A stretch of DNA of 64,000 nucleotides from Micromonospora nigra (GTDB lineage Bacteria; Actinomycetota; Actinomycetes; Mycobacteriales; Micromonosporaceae), in the NCBI RefSeq assembly GCF_900091585.1, contig NZ_FMHT01000003.1, forward strand, positions 1,426,001 through 1,490,000, in the 5' to 3' direction. This document shows, piece after piece, positions 1-8,735 of this stretch. The notes under the pieces were generated by a model, which saw nothing but the letters and a program-made list of their open reading frames with translations, was not told the origin of the DNA and did not search any database. Numbering within the stretch: position 1 is the first letter of the stretch; every line of letters begins with the position of its first letter. A program made the translations under genes and the position numbers.

Positions 1-55
1 TCTCGTTCTGCTTGGCCCGGGCCATCTGCTCCTCGATCGTCTCGCGGCGGCACAC
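1..55 (-). CDS. possible 5' end of an unknown gene leaving the left edge
   Basis: On the minus strand a GTG at 55 opens a reading frame that stays open to the edge and reads VCRRETIEEQMARAKQNE, with G or C in every third position, which is what real genes of this genome show. No good ribosome binding site is visible. The neighbouring frame just upstream reads a zinc-ribbon-like CPGC before the frames change, so this could also be the tail of a frameshifted zinc-ribbon gene. Only 18 codons are visible, so no function is proposed. Confidence 0.25.
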   Translation of the reverse strand, partial: MCRRETIEEQMARAKQNE

Positions 56-222
56 CGCCGGCCGACCCTTTTCCGTCCACGGGTACGCAGCCCGGGCACG
101 GTCGGATCAGCGACGGCGGGAACTTTTTCCGCGAGTTGTCGAACCGGCCCGTCTCCGGCTGCGTGTAGCCGCCGCCGGCGCCCTGCGCGAGCAGTCAGGC
201 GACAGTGACCACTCTCCATGCG

Positions 223-281
223 TTGACAGTTCTTGCAACGCGCTCGTAATCTTGCCGCAACCTTTCAGTCGGGTTTGCAAG
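223..281 (+). promoter_or_regulatory. amylase promoter with MalR-like TTGCAA repeats
   Basis: A consensus-like -35 hexamer TTGACA lies at 223-228. It is followed by three related elements: CTTGCAAC at 232-239, CTTGCCGCAAC at 251-261 and TTTGCAAG at 274-281. Repeats of the TTGCAAG type are known upstream of Streptomyces alpha-amylase and maltose genes, where the LacI-family repressor MalR binds. The site is about 85-140 bp upstream of the amylase start. That MalR binds here is inferred from sequence resemblance and location. Confidence 0.5.
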
Positions 282-364
282 ATCCCGGCAGCGTCGCCCG
301 TTCCCCCAGCTCCGACCCGTGCTCCATCCCCCGTCCCGCAGCCCCCCCGCCCCCAGGAGTACCG

Positions 365-1813
365 ATGCATCGACGCAGATCTCGCCTCGCGATCGCCACG
401 TTGGGTGTGATCGCGAGCCTCCTCGCCCCGACCGTCGTCGCCGCGAGTCCCGCCGCCGCAGCCCCCAGCGGCGGCAAGAAGGTCATCGCCAACCTGTTCG
501 AGTGGACCTGGCCCTCGGTGGCCAGCGAGTGCACGAGCACGCTCGGCCCCAAGGGATACGGCTACGTCCAGGTCTCCCCGCCGCAGGAACACGTCCGGGG
601 CAACCAGTGGTGGGTGGCCTACCAGCCGGTCAGCTACCGGATCGAGTCCCGCAAGGGCACCCGGGCACAGTTCAGGTCCATGGTCGACACCTGCCACGCG
701 GCAGGCGTGAAGGTGATCGTGGACGCGGTCGTCAACCACATGTCCGGCCAGGACAACGGCGGCACCGGCTGGGCCGGCTCGTCGTACGGGCACTACAACT
801 ACCCGGGCATCTACTCGGCGCAGGACTTCCACTACTGCGGTCGCAACGGCGGCAACGACATCGCCAACTACAACGACCGGTTCGAGGTGCAGAACTGCGA
901 ACTGGTCAACCTCGCCGACCTCAAGACCGGTTCGGACTACGTACGCAACCGCCTCGCCGCGTACCTCAACGACCTGCTCTCCCTCGGGGTGGACGGCTTC
1001 CGGATGGACGCCAGCAAGCACATGCCGGCCGCCGACATCGCCGCCATCAAGAACCGCCTGTCCCGGCCGGCGTACATCGTGCAGGAGGTCATCTACGGCG
1101 CGGGTGAGCCCATCCAGCCGTCCGAGTACACCGGCAACGGCGACGTGCACGAGTTCCGCTACGGCAAGGACCTGGCCCGGGTGTTCCGCTCGGAACGACT
1201 CGCCTACCTGCGCAACTTCGGCGAGGGCTGGGGCCACCTGCCCAGCGGCGTCGCGTCGGTGTTCGTGGACAACCACGACACCCAGCGCGATGTGGGCGGG
1301 GTGCTGACCTACCGGGACCGGGGCGTGTACGCGCTGGCCAACGCCTTCATGCTGGGCTGGCCGTACGGGTCGCCGACGGTGATGTCCAGTTACACCTTCA
1401 CCAACCGTGACGCCGGCCCGCCGTCGGACGCCAACAACAAGACCCGGGCCACGACCTGCTACTCGGGATGGGAGTGCGAGCACCGCTGGCCGGTGATCGC
1501 CAACATGGTCGGCTTCCGCAACGCCACCGAGGGCACCGGCGTCAGCAACTGGTACGACAACGGCAACAACCACATCGCCTTCAGCCGCACCGGCAGGGGC
1601 TACCTCACCCTCAACGACGAGGACTACGCGATCACCGGTCGCTCGTACTACACCGGGCTGCCGGCCGGCCGCTACTGCGACGTCATCCACGGCACCTTCA
1701 GCAACGGCACGTGCAGCGGGCCGGTGATCACCGTGGACGGGAACGGCTGGTTCTCCGCCACCGTCCCCGCCAAGGACGGGATCGCCATCCACGTGGGCGC
1801 GCGCCTGAGCTGA
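365..1813 (+). CDS. secreted GH13 alpha-amylase
   Basis: This 482-residue protein starts at ATG 365, five bases after AGGAG (355-359). The N-terminus is a signal peptide: basic residues, a hydrophobic stretch, then an Ala-rich cleavage region near residues 30-36. The rest is a GH13 (beta/alpha)8 alpha-amylase that hydrolyses alpha-1,4 bonds of starch outside the cell. The catalytic residues are visible: nucleophile D215 in GFRMDASKH, acid/base E241 in VQEVIYG, and D305 in FVDNHD. The length fits a catalytic domain plus a short beta domain without a starch-binding module. It appears monocistronic, with MalR-like repeats upstream and a strong hairpin downstream. Sure of the family. Confidence 0.95.
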   Translation: MHRRRSRLAIATLGVIASLLAPTVVAASPAAAAPSGGKKVIANLFEWTWPSVASECTSTLGPKGYGYVQVSPPQEHVRGNQWWVAYQPVSYRIESRKGTRAQFRSMVDTCHAAGVKVIVDAVVNHMSGQDNGGTGWAGSSYGHYNYPGIYSAQDFHYCGRNGGNDIANYNDRFEVQNCELVNLADLKTGSDYVRNRLAAYLNDLLSLGVDGFRMDASKHMPAADIAAIKNRLSRPAYIVQEVIYGAGEPIQPSEYTGNGDVHEFRYGKDLARVFRSERLAYLRNFGEGWGHLPSGVASVFVDNHDTQRDVGGVLTYRDRGVYALANAFMLGWPYGSPTVMSSYTFTNRDAGPPSDANNKTRATTCYSGWECEHRWPVIANMVGFRNATEGTGVSNWYDNGNNHIAFSRTGRGYLTLNDEDYAITGRSYYTGLPAGRYCDVIHGTFSNGTCSGPVITVDGNGWFSATVPAKDGIAIHVGARLS

Positions 1814-1830
1814 CCGGGCAGGTGCCAGCG

Positions 1831-1870
1831 GGCCCCCGCCGACCGGAGCGATCACCGGCCGGCGGGGGCC
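1831..1870 (+). terminator. terminator hairpin after amylase
   Basis: A 16-bp stem (1831-1846 with 1855-1870, one mismatch) closes an 8-base loop 17 bases after the amylase stop codon. There is no long T run, which is usual for terminators in high-GC actinobacteria. Confidence 0.7.
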
Positions 1871-1934
1871 GTTCCCCACCACGTCGTGGCGCCGTTCCAC
1901 CCATCCCGCCGCCGACGGCGATTACACTCCCAAT

Positions 1935-2834
1935 GTGGCGTTTGACCGATTCGAGCGGCAGTGGTTGGGCGGTGTGTTGGGCGTGGCCGTGCTGCTGGCC
2001 GGCGCGGGCTTCACCGGCTACGCGCTGACCCCGACACCCGCGCCCCCACGATCCGCCCTTCCGGCACCCGTGGCCTCCGCCGACGTCGTCGCCCCGACCG
2101 GGGCGCCCACGCAGCCCGTCGCGCCCGCCGCGCCCGCTCCCGACGGGCTGCCCGAGATCACCTACGATCCCGCGCCGGACGGCTTCCCCGCCGACCCGGA
2201 CACCCTGAGCACCACACCGCTGACCGAGGGCCTGCGCCCCACCCGCCGGCTCGCCGCGTACGACGCGCCGGGCGGCCGACCCCTGGCCTTCCTCATGCCC
2301 ACCATCAGCGGGGTGGACCTGACCGTGCCGGTCGCGCGGCGCGACGCCGGCTGGACGGCGGTGCTGCTGCCGTCGGCGAACCGCCGGCTGGCCTGGCTGC
2401 CGCCCGGTGGCTTCACCACCGTTGCGCTGCGCGACCAGCTCGTGATCGAACGGGTGCCGCACCGGATCACCTGGTACCGGGCCGGGCGGGCCATCCGCTC
2501 CTGGAAGGTCAGCCTCGGCCAGCGCGGACAGGAGACCCCGCTCGGGCGGACCTTCATCCTCGGCCGGACCCCGCCGCCGGAGAGCGTCTACGGCGGGGTC
2601 GACATCTTCGCCCTCGGCGCCGTGCCCGACGACCCGGACGCCGTGCCGGCGGGCCTGCGCGGCGCGCACATCGGCATCCACACCTGGCACCACGACGGGG
2701 AACTGGGCCGCGACACCACCAACGGCTGCATCCGGCTGACCCCCGGCGGGCAGCGGGAACTGCTCGCGGAGCTGCGCGACGGCACCCCCGTGGTCGTCGT
2801 CGACGCGCTCCCCGCCCCGCCCCCGACCGCCTGA
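1935..2834 (+). CDS. L,D-transpeptidase (YkuD domain)
   Basis: This 299-residue envelope protein would cross-link peptidoglycan stem peptides (3-3 links) outside the membrane. The chosen start is GTG 1935; ATG at 1933 is in another frame and gives no such protein. Residues 10-32 are a membrane anchor or signal segment, followed by a Pro/Ala-rich linker and then a YkuD catalytic domain in the C-terminal half. The conserved His and the TTNGCIRL motif with nucleophile Cys265 are present. It sits alone between amylase and a membrane protease on the same strand. Family is clear; the precise cell-wall role is inferred. Confidence 0.9.
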   Translation: MAFDRFERQWLGGVLGVAVLLAGAGFTGYALTPTPAPPRSALPAPVASADVVAPTGAPTQPVAPAAPAPDGLPEITYDPAPDGFPADPDTLSTTPLTEGLRPTRRLAAYDAPGGRPLAFLMPTISGVDLTVPVARRDAGWTAVLLPSANRRLAWLPPGGFTTVALRDQLVIERVPHRITWYRAGRAIRSWKVSLGQRGQETPLGRTFILGRTPPPESVYGGVDIFALGAVPDDPDAVPAGLRGAHIGIHTWHHDGELGRDTTNGCIRLTPGGQRELLAELRDGTPVVVVDALPAPPPTA

Positions 2835-2986
2835 ATCCCGACCGCGTACGGCCGAGACCGCCCCACCGAGCGGGACGGGCGCCCGTCAGCCGTGGTCAGC
2901 GGTCTTTGGCGCGGTCGGATGCGCGCCGCGAGTACGCTGACCTTCGCCCCTGGCATGAGATCAGGCTGCGGGGGTATGACGGGAAC

Positions 2987-4141
2987 ATGAGGGCGAGTTT
3001 CCGGCTTGGCCGGATCGCGGGCGTACCCGTCGGCGTCAACTGGAGTGTCCTGGTCATCTTCCTGCTGATCGCGTGGGGGCTGTCGGCCGGTCAGTTCCCC
3101 CGCTCGTACCCCGATCAGCCGGTCGTCTTCTACGTGCTCGCCGGGCTCGCGGCGGCCGTGGTGTTCTTCCTCGGCCTGCTCGCCCACGAGGTGTCGCACG
3201 CGGTGGTCGCCAAACGCAACGGCCTCGCCGTCGAGGGGATCACCCTGTGGCTGTTCGGCGGCGTCGCCGAACTGCGGGGCGAGGCGAGGGATCCGGGCGC
3301 GGAGCTGCGCATCGCGGGGATCGGCCCGCTGGTCAGCCTCGTCATCGGGGTGTTCTTCGGCGGGGTGGCGGTGGTGCTCGCCGCAGCCGGCGTCGAGGGG
3401 CTGCTGCTCGGCGCGCTGGCCTGGCTCGCCGGCATCAACATCCTGCTGGCGGTGTTCAACATCCTGCCGGCCGCGCCGCTGGACGGCGGACGGCTGCTGC
3501 GCGCGGCGGTCTGGAAGGCCACCGGCGACCGGACGAAGGCATCGGTGGTCGCGGCCCGCGCCGGTCGGGTGCTCGGCGCGCTGCTGATCGGTCTGGGTCT
3601 GTGGCAGTTCCTGGTCGGCGCCGGCTTCGGCGGGCTGTGGCTGGCCCTGATCGGCTGGTTCCTGATCGGCGCCGCCGGCATCGAGGAGCGGCAGGCCCGG
3701 ATGGGCAGCGCGCTGCGCGGCGTGCGGGTCGGCGACGTCATGACGCCGCAGCCGCAGACCGCTTCCGGCGAGCTGACGGTGGCCGACTTCGTGGACAACT
3801 ACCTGTTCGCGTACCGACACTCGGCCCTGCCGCTGACCGAGCAGGGACGGCCGGTCGGCCTGGTCACCCTCGACCGGGTACGCGGGGTGCCGACCGAGCA
3901 GCGCGGCACGACGACCCTGTCGACGGTGGCCTGCCGGGCGGACGAACTGGTGCTGGCCTCCCCCGACGAGCAGCTCACCGACCTGCTCCCCCGGCTCAGC
4001 GAGTGCACCGACGGGCGGGCCCTCGTCGTGGTCGACGGCCGGCTGGTCGGCATCGTCTCGCCCAGCGACATCAGCCGGGCGGTGCAGCGCGGCAGCCTGC
4101 GCGACCAGCTCGACGCGGGCCGCCTCGACGCGGGCCGCTGA
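2987..4141 (+). CDS. M50 site-2-type membrane protease with CBS pair (Rip3-like)
   Basis: This 384-residue polytopic metalloprotease starts at ATG 2987. The zinc site is HEVSH (His67, Glu68, His71) inside a transmembrane segment, with the second zinc ligand in the NILPAAPLDGG motif (Asp166). Several hydrophobic helices fill residues 15-235, and a tandem CBS pair follows from about 245 to 370. The order matches M50B proteases such as mycobacterial Rip3. Such enzymes cut membrane-embedded substrates, often anti-sigma factors, but no anti-sigma gene is adjacent. The C-terminus carries a direct repeat LDAGRLDAGR, which looks like a small recent duplication. Confidence 0.88.
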   Translation: MRASFRLGRIAGVPVGVNWSVLVIFLLIAWGLSAGQFPRSYPDQPVVFYVLAGLAAAVVFFLGLLAHEVSHAVVAKRNGLAVEGITLWLFGGVAELRGEARDPGAELRIAGIGPLVSLVIGVFFGGVAVVLAAAGVEGLLLGALAWLAGINILLAVFNILPAAPLDGGRLLRAAVWKATGDRTKASVVAARAGRVLGALLIGLGLWQFLVGAGFGGLWLALIGWFLIGAAGIEERQARMGSALRGVRVGDVMTPQPQTASGELTVADFVDNYLFAYRHSALPLTEQGRPVGLVTLDRVRGVPTEQRGTTTLSTVACRADELVLASPDEQLTDLLPRLSECTDGRALVVVDGRLVGIVSPSDISRAVQRGSLRDQLDAGRLDAGR

Positions 4142-4214
4142 GCGGCCCAGCCCGCGGCACCGACCGACCGGGCAGGGCCGCCCACCAGTGCCGGGGATGC
4201 GCGGGGCGGCGCGG

Positions 4215-5477
4215 TCAGCGGGGCAGGTGGCGGTCCAGTTCGGCGGTGGCGAACACCCCGTTCGGGTCGAGGCGACGCCGCAGGGCACGGAAGTCGTCCC
4301 ACCGGGGATAGGACGCGGCGAGGGCCGCCGCGTCCACGCCGAACACCTTGCCCCAGTGCGGGCGCGGGTGAAACGGCGCGAGCACCCGCTCCACCTCGGC
4401 CACGACCGGCAGCACCCGGGCGGCGTCGGCGATCCAGGTGAAGTGCACCGCGAGGCTGTCCCGGTCGTGGTTCGGGCTGAGCCACAGCGGGTCGGCGGCG
4501 ACGGTACGCAGCTCGCTGACCTGGAGAACCGGCGTGATCAGGTGGGCGACGCCGTCGAGAGCGGCGAGTGCCCCGGCGGCCTTCGCGCGGGGCAGGTGGT
4601 ACTCCGACTGGAGTTCCTCGCCGCTGCTGGGCGTGAAGCCGAGCCGGAAGTGCGGAAGCCGCTCGTGCCAGGGGCCGGGCTCGCCTAGCTGTGCGGTGCA
4701 GTTCTGCGCCGGCATGCCGGGCACCGGGTGACACGGCCCCTCGGCCGCCCTGGTGCCGAGCCAGTCCGCCGGGGGCGGGGGCTGGTCCGCGAGCTGCTTG
4801 CGCCAGACCTGGGTGCCGCGCGCCCCCCGCCAGTCGGTGAAGACGCTGACGCTGTACGCCGAGGCGAACGCCTCGTCCAACGCCGGACGGGGCAGGCCCA
4901 GGCACACGTACTGCCGCAGGTCGTACGTGGGCACCACGTCCAGGGTGACCCGGGTGACCACGCCCAGCGCGCCGAGGGAGACCACCATGCCGGCGAAGTC
5001 GGGGGTGCCCCGGTCGACGGTCAGCAGGTCGCCGTCGGCGGTGACCAGTTCCAGCCCGGTCACGGCGCTGGCGAGGTTGCCCGTGGCGTCCCCGGAGCCG
5101 TGGGTGCCGGTGGCGACGGCCCCGGCGACCGAGATGTGCGGCAGGGACGCCAGGGCGGGCAGCGCCCAGCCCCGCGCGTGCAGCCAGGTGGCCAGGTCGC
5201 CGTAACGAATCGCGGCGGGCACGTCGACGGTGCGCCGGTCCTCGTCGAGGCGCACCTGCCCGGGCAGCCCCGCGAGGGACACCAGATCGCCGTCGGTGTC
5301 GCCGAGCCGGTTGAAGGAGTGCCCGGTGCCGACGACGCGAAGCCGGTCGCTGCCGGCCACCAACCGGCGCAGCTCGTCCACGGCGGAGGGCCGGTGGTAC
5401 GCCCGGGCGGCGTACCGGACGTTGCCGGCCCAGTTGGTGGGCGGCATCGCGGGCGCGGTGGGGTGGGATGGCGGCAC
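4215..5477 (-). CDS. aldO: alditol oxidase (FAD, AldO type)
   Basis: This 420-residue flavoprotein of the vanillyl-alcohol-oxidase superfamily oxidises alditols such as xylitol or sorbitol to aldoses with O2, giving H2O2. The FAD-binding half holds GTGHSFN, whose His53 corresponds to the covalent flavin-linking residue of Streptomyces AldO, and ASLPHISVAGAVATGTHGSG. The C-terminal half has HFTW and PHWGKVF, typical of the aldonolactone-oxidase group. Similarity to the known AldO sequence is strong along the whole length. The start at 5477 gives a slightly longer N-terminus than usual; Met11 (MPPTNWAGN) fits the family better. No transporter or dehydrogenase for alditols is adjacent. Confidence 0.88.
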   Translation of the reverse strand: MPPSHPTAPAMPPTNWAGNVRYAARAYHRPSAVDELRRLVAGSDRLRVVGTGHSFNRLGDTDGDLVSLAGLPGQVRLDEDRRTVDVPAAIRYGDLATWLHARGWALPALASLPHISVAGAVATGTHGSGDATGNLASAVTGLELVTADGDLLTVDRGTPDFAGMVVSLGALGVVTRVTLDVVPTYDLRQYVCLGLPRPALDEAFASAYSVSVFTDWRGARGTQVWRKQLADQPPPPADWLGTRAAEGPCHPVPGMPAQNCTAQLGEPGPWHERLPHFRLGFTPSSGEELQSEYHLPRAKAAGALAALDGVAHLITPVLQVSELRTVAADPLWLSPNHDRDSLAVHFTWIADAARVLPVVAEVERVLAPFHPRPHWGKVFGVDAAALAASYPRWDDFRALRRRLDPNGVFATAELDRHLPR

Positions 5478-5534
5478 GGGTACCCCTTCGATCGGCGGCG
5501 GTTAGCGTCGGCCTCGTCGGGGAACCCTACGCCG

Positions 5535-5711
5535 ATGAGCAGCTACCGCGATCCCGCCCTCCGGGGCGACGTGTACCCCTCCGAGGAGGAGATCGACCCG
5601 GCTGGTGCGACCACCCCCGGCCCGCAGCCGACGCCGGCCCCGTCGCCCGCGCCGACTCCGGTGCCGACTCCCGGCCCGCCGCCACGGCTGACCGGGGACG
5701 GTCGAACGTGA
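5535..5711 (+). CDS. small proline-rich protein of unknown function
   Basis: A 58-residue frame starts with ATG 5535, divergent from the alditol oxidase 57 bases away. It reads an acidic N-terminal half (VYPSEEEIDPAG) and then a Pro/Thr/Ala-rich tail with repeated TP and AP pairs. It has no signal peptide, Cys residues or recognisable domain. Third-position GC is high, as in real genes here, but the ribosome binding site is poor and low-complexity sequence can stay open by chance in this composition. Confidence 0.45.
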   Translation: MSSYRDPALRGDVYPSEEEIDPAGATTPGPQPTPAPSPAPTPVPTPGPPPRLTGDGRT

Positions 5712-5753
5712 GCCGCTGACGCGCCCGGCACCGACCGCACGGTCGCGCCGCCG

Positions 5754-6683
5754 TCAGAGCTGGGGCATCACCTCGGTGGCGACCAGGTCCAGGTGGTCCA
5801 GGTCAGCCAGGTCGAGCACCTGGAGGTAGAGCCGGCGGCTGCCGATCCCGGCGTACCTGCCGATCGTGTCGACGACCTCGGCGGGCGTGCCGGCCAGCCC
5901 GTTCTCGCGCAGCTCGGCGGGCTCCCGGCCGATGGCGGCGGCCCGGCGGGCCACCTCGGCGTCGTCCCGGCCGCAGCACAGCACCAGGGCGTTGGACCAC
6001 ATCAGCTCGGCCGGATCCCGGTCGATGGCGGCGCAGGCGGCGCGGACCCGCTCGAACTGGGCGGCGGAGTCCGCGAGAGAGGCGAAGGGCAGGTTGAACT
6101 CGTCGGCGTACCGGGCCGCGAGCCGGGGCGTGCGCCGGGGGCCCATGCCGCCGAGCAGGATGGGCGGGCCGGGCTGCTGCACCGGCTTGGGCAGGGCCGG
6201 CGATCCCGTCACCGGGTAGTAGCGCCCGGCGAAGTCGAAGTTCTCCCCCACCGGGGTCCGCCACAGCCCGGTGATGACGGCTAGCTGCTCCTCGAGGCGG
6301 TCGAACCGCTCCCCCAGTGACGGGAACGGGATGCCGTACGCCTCGTGCTCCTCGGCGTACCAGCCGGTGCCGATGCCCAGTTCGACCCGGCCGCCGCTCA
6401 TCTGGTCCACCTGCGCGACGGTGATCGCCAGGGGGCCGGGCAGCCGGAACGTGGCCGCGCTCATCAGCGTCCCGAGCCGGATCGTGCGGGTGTCACGGGC
6501 CAGCCCGGCCAGCGTGGTCCACGCGTCGGTGGGGCCGGGCTGGCCGCTCACCGAGCCCATCCTGAGGTAGTGGTCCGAGCGGAAGAAGGCGTCGTAGCCC
6601 GTCTCCTCGGCACGGCGGGCCACGGCGAGCAGGTCGTCGTAGGTGGCGCCCTGCTGGGGTTCGGTGAAGATCCGCAGTTCCAT
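5754..6683 (-). CDS. LLM-class F420-dependent oxidoreductase
   Basis: This 309-residue TIM-barrel enzyme of the luciferase-like monooxygenase superfamily probably uses the deazaflavin F420, as many actinobacterial members do. The start at Met 6683 (MELRIFTEPQQG) is chosen because the domain begins there; an in-frame ATG at 6695 is an alternative and the upstream extension is not protein-like. Typical features are FRSDHYLRMG near the active site, ELGIGTGWYAEEH in the middle, and PPILLGGMG before the last third. The substrate is unknown. It follows the ABC-permease gene by 24 bases on the same strand but has no clear link to it. Confidence 0.85.
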   Translation of the reverse strand: MELRIFTEPQQGATYDDLLAVARRAEETGYDAFFRSDHYLRMGSVSGQPGPTDAWTTLAGLARDTRTIRLGTLMSAATFRLPGPLAITVAQVDQMSGGRVELGIGTGWYAEEHEAYGIPFPSLGERFDRLEEQLAVITGLWRTPVGENFDFAGRYYPVTGSPALPKPVQQPGPPILLGGMGPRRTPRLAARYADEFNLPFASLADSAAQFERVRAACAAIDRDPAELMWSNALVLCCGRDDAEVARRAAAIGREPAELRENGLAGTPAEVVDTIGRYAGIGSRRLYLQVLDLADLDHLDLVATEVMPQL

Positions 6684-6706
6684 GTGGTCGAGCATATGGA
6701 CAACGG

Positions 6707-7405
6707 TCAGGGCGTCGCGCGCCGAATGGCGAGGTAGCTGAGCACGGCGAGCGGCAGGGTGAGCAACGCCGGCCAGCCCACCAGCAGGGCCGCGCCGGAC
6801 TGGTCGGCGAACCAGCCGCCGACCGCCGGCCACCAGCCCCGCCAGGTGGCGAGTACGGCGAGCCCGCCGAACCCGACCAGCGCGACCGTGCTCAGGGTGA
6901 GCATGCCGTTCACCCCCCAGCGCTTGAAGACCAGGGCGATGGCGATGCCGAGAAAGCCGAGCAGCAGGAACGGGACCGCGAAGGCGAGGAACCGCAGCGC
7001 CGGGTTCTCCACCCAGCCGAACGGCAGGCCGAAGAAGCGCAGGCCGATGCCCCAGCCGTTGGTGGCCTGCTCGACGAGCGTCAGCAGGTAGAGCACCGCC
7101 GCGTAACTGATCGCCTGACCGACGAGCTGAAGCACGTTGCCGAGGTAGAAGCTGCGGCGCGTGATGCCCAACCCGATGGCGAACGGGAACTCCTGGGTGA
7201 TCGAGCTGACGCAGGCAACGAACATCACGACATAGATGCTGGCCAGTCCCCCGGTGATCGGTTGCCCGGCGCCGGTGGGCTCGTTGATGGTGGCGAACAG
7301 CGCCAGGTTGATGAGGAAGCTGAGGGCCAGGATCCCCCAGGGCCAGCCGACCACGCCGGGCCAGGCGACGAACTGGAGCCGGGCGACCGTCAGGGCACGG
7401 TTCAT
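6707..7405 (-). CDS. ABC transporter permease subunit
   Basis: This 232-residue integral membrane protein has about six hydrophobic helices, first at residues 19-37 and last at 200-226, and almost no soluble part. It overlaps the upstream ATPase gene by 4 bases, so the two are translated together. With that ATPase and the GntR regulator it forms a YtrA-type operon, which in Bacilli and actinobacteria responds to cell-envelope stress or peptide antibiotics. The substrate cannot be told from sequence. Confidence 0.82.
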   Translation of the reverse strand: MNRALTVARLQFVAWPGVVGWPWGILALSFLINLALFATINEPTGAGQPITGGLASIYVVMFVACVSSITQEFPFAIGLGITRRSFYLGNVLQLVGQAISYAAVLYLLTLVEQATNGWGIGLRFFGLPFGWVENPALRFLAFAVPFLLLGFLGIAIALVFKRWGVNGMLTLSTVALVGFGGLAVLATWRGWWPAVGGWFADQSGAALLVGWPALLTLPLAVLSYLAIRRATP

Positions 7406-8319
7406 CGGACAGCCTCCTCGTTGGTCGCGCCGACGCCCGGTGCGTGGCCGTGGTGCGACGTGGTCAGACGGACGACGATGTCCTGGAGCGAGGCCGCTTC
7501 GAGGCCGAGGCCCAGGGACCGGGCGCGGTCGTGGTCGGGCGGGCCGAAGTCACCGCGTACGGTGGCTCGGGCGGTTCCACCGAGGAGCACCCGGTGCAGT
7601 TCGGTGCAGGTACGGGCGAACTCGTCCACCTTCGCGACGGGGCCGGAGACGGTGACCACCTGGCCGCGCAACGCCTCCGCCTCGACGTCGAGCAGCAGCC
7701 GACCCTGGTCGATCAGGAGCACGTGCTCGATCAGGTCGCTGACCTCGTCGATGAGGTGGGTCGACAGCACGATCGTGCGGGGGTGTTCGAGGTAGTCGGC
7801 CAGCAGGCGGTCGTAGAAGAGCTGCCGGGCGACGGCGTCCAGGCCGAGGTAGGGCTCGTCGAAGAAGGTCAGCGGGGCCCGCGAGGCGAGGCCGACGATG
7901 ATGCCGAGCGCGGAGAGCATGCCCCGGGAGAGCTTGCGGACGTTGCGTTGCCGCGGCAGGCGGAACTCGTCGACCAACCGCTGGGCGAACTCCTCGTCCC
8001 AGTCCGGGTGGGCCAGGTCGGCAGCCCGCAGGACGTGCGCCACCCGCAGGTGCGACGGGTAGGTCTGGCTCTCCTTGATGAAGGAGGTCCGGGCGAGCAC
8101 GCGCTCGTTCTCGTACGGGTGCTGGCCGAAGACGCAGACGTCCCCGCTGGTGGCGAAGTTCTGTGCGGTGAGAACCTGCATCAGGGTGGTCTTGCCGGCG
8201 CCGTTGCGCCCCAGCAGGCCGTAGATCCGGTTCTCGGTCAGCGAGAAGCTGACCCCGTCCAGCGCGGTGACGTCCCGGTACCGTTTCGTGAGGTCGGTGA
8301 CGGTGACCACCGGGCTCAT
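7402..8319 (-). CDS. ABC transporter ATP-binding protein
   Basis: This 305-residue ATPase energises the permease encoded just downstream. The Walker A motif GRNGAGKTT lies near residue 37. A degenerate signature LSRGM replaces the usual LSGGQ, as in other YtrB/CcmA-like ATPases of GntR-linked operons. Walker B is in LTFFDEPYLGLD and the switch His is in STHLID. The C-terminal 90 residues beyond the ATPase core are poorly conserved. Its ATG (8319-8317) shares one base with the GntR stop codon, so the three genes are one operon. Confidence 0.92.
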   Translation of the reverse strand: MSPVVTVTDLTKRYRDVTALDGVSFSLTENRIYGLLGRNGAGKTTLMQVLTAQNFATSGDVCVFGQHPYENERVLARTSFIKESQTYPSHLRVAHVLRAADLAHPDWDEEFAQRLVDEFRLPRQRNVRKLSRGMLSALGIIVGLASRAPLTFFDEPYLGLDAVARQLFYDRLLADYLEHPRTIVLSTHLIDEVSDLIEHVLLIDQGRLLLDVEAEALRGQVVTVSGPVAKVDEFARTCTELHRVLLGGTARATVRGDFGPPDHDRARSLGLGLEAASLQDIVVRLTTSHHGHAPGVGATNEEAVR

Positions 8320-8678
8320 CAGCTCTCCTCCCAGCCGTCGATCATGTTCTTGAGTTCCGCCGGGTCGATGCCGAGCTTGCGCGCCTCCACCAGCAACGGT
8401 CGGACGTACTGCCGGGCGAACTCGTCACGGCGCCGGCCGCGCAGCTTCGCACGGGCGCCGGGAGAGACGAACATGCCGATTCCTCGCTTCTTGTAGAGAG
8501 TTCCGTCGTCGACCAGCTTGTTGACCCCCTTCGCGGCGGTCGCGGGGTTGATCCGGTGGAAGGCCGCCAACTCGTTGGTCGAGGGCACCTGGCTCTCCTC
8601 GGGTAGCGCCCCGTCGAGGATCGAGTTCTCCAGCAGCTCCGCGATCTGGAGGAAGATCGGCCGGCCTTCCTCCATCAC
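8319..8678 (-). CDS. GntR-family repressor, YtrA type
   Basis: This 119-residue regulator has an N-terminal winged helix-turn-helix (residues 8-70, with QVPSTNELAAFHRINPATA as the recognition region) and a short C-terminal dimerisation helix pair. The small size and lack of a FadR or HutC ligand domain define the YtrA subfamily. Either GTG 8678 or ATG 8675 may start it. It is the first gene of an operon with an ABC ATPase and permease and probably represses that operon through the palindrome at 8712-8735. Confidence 0.9.
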   Translation of the reverse strand: MMEEGRPIFLQIAELLENSILDGALPEESQVPSTNELAAFHRINPATAAKGVNKLVDDGTLYKKRGIGMFVSPGARAKLRGRRRDEFARQYVRPLLVEARKLGIDPAELKNMIDGWEES

Positions 8679-8711
8679 GCCAGCCGTCCCGACCCGCCGC
8701 CAGGGTTCGTC

Positions 8712-8735
8712 GGTTCATTACTCATGTAACTAACC
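8712..8735 (-). promoter_or_regulatory. palindromic operator of the GntR/YtrA operon
   Basis: A 24-bp imperfect palindrome starts 33 bases upstream of the regulator gene. Its half-sites GGTTAGTTACAT and GGTTCATTACTC agree at 8 of 12 positions and share GGTTNNTTAC. It is an AT-rich island in GC-rich surroundings and sits where the promoter of the operon must be. Autoregulation by the GntR protein is inferred. Confidence 0.6.

Noticed and set aside
107..1900. 597-codon frame on the minus strand opposite the amylase
   Set aside because: No ribosome binding site, no domain, and it covers a certain GH13 gene.
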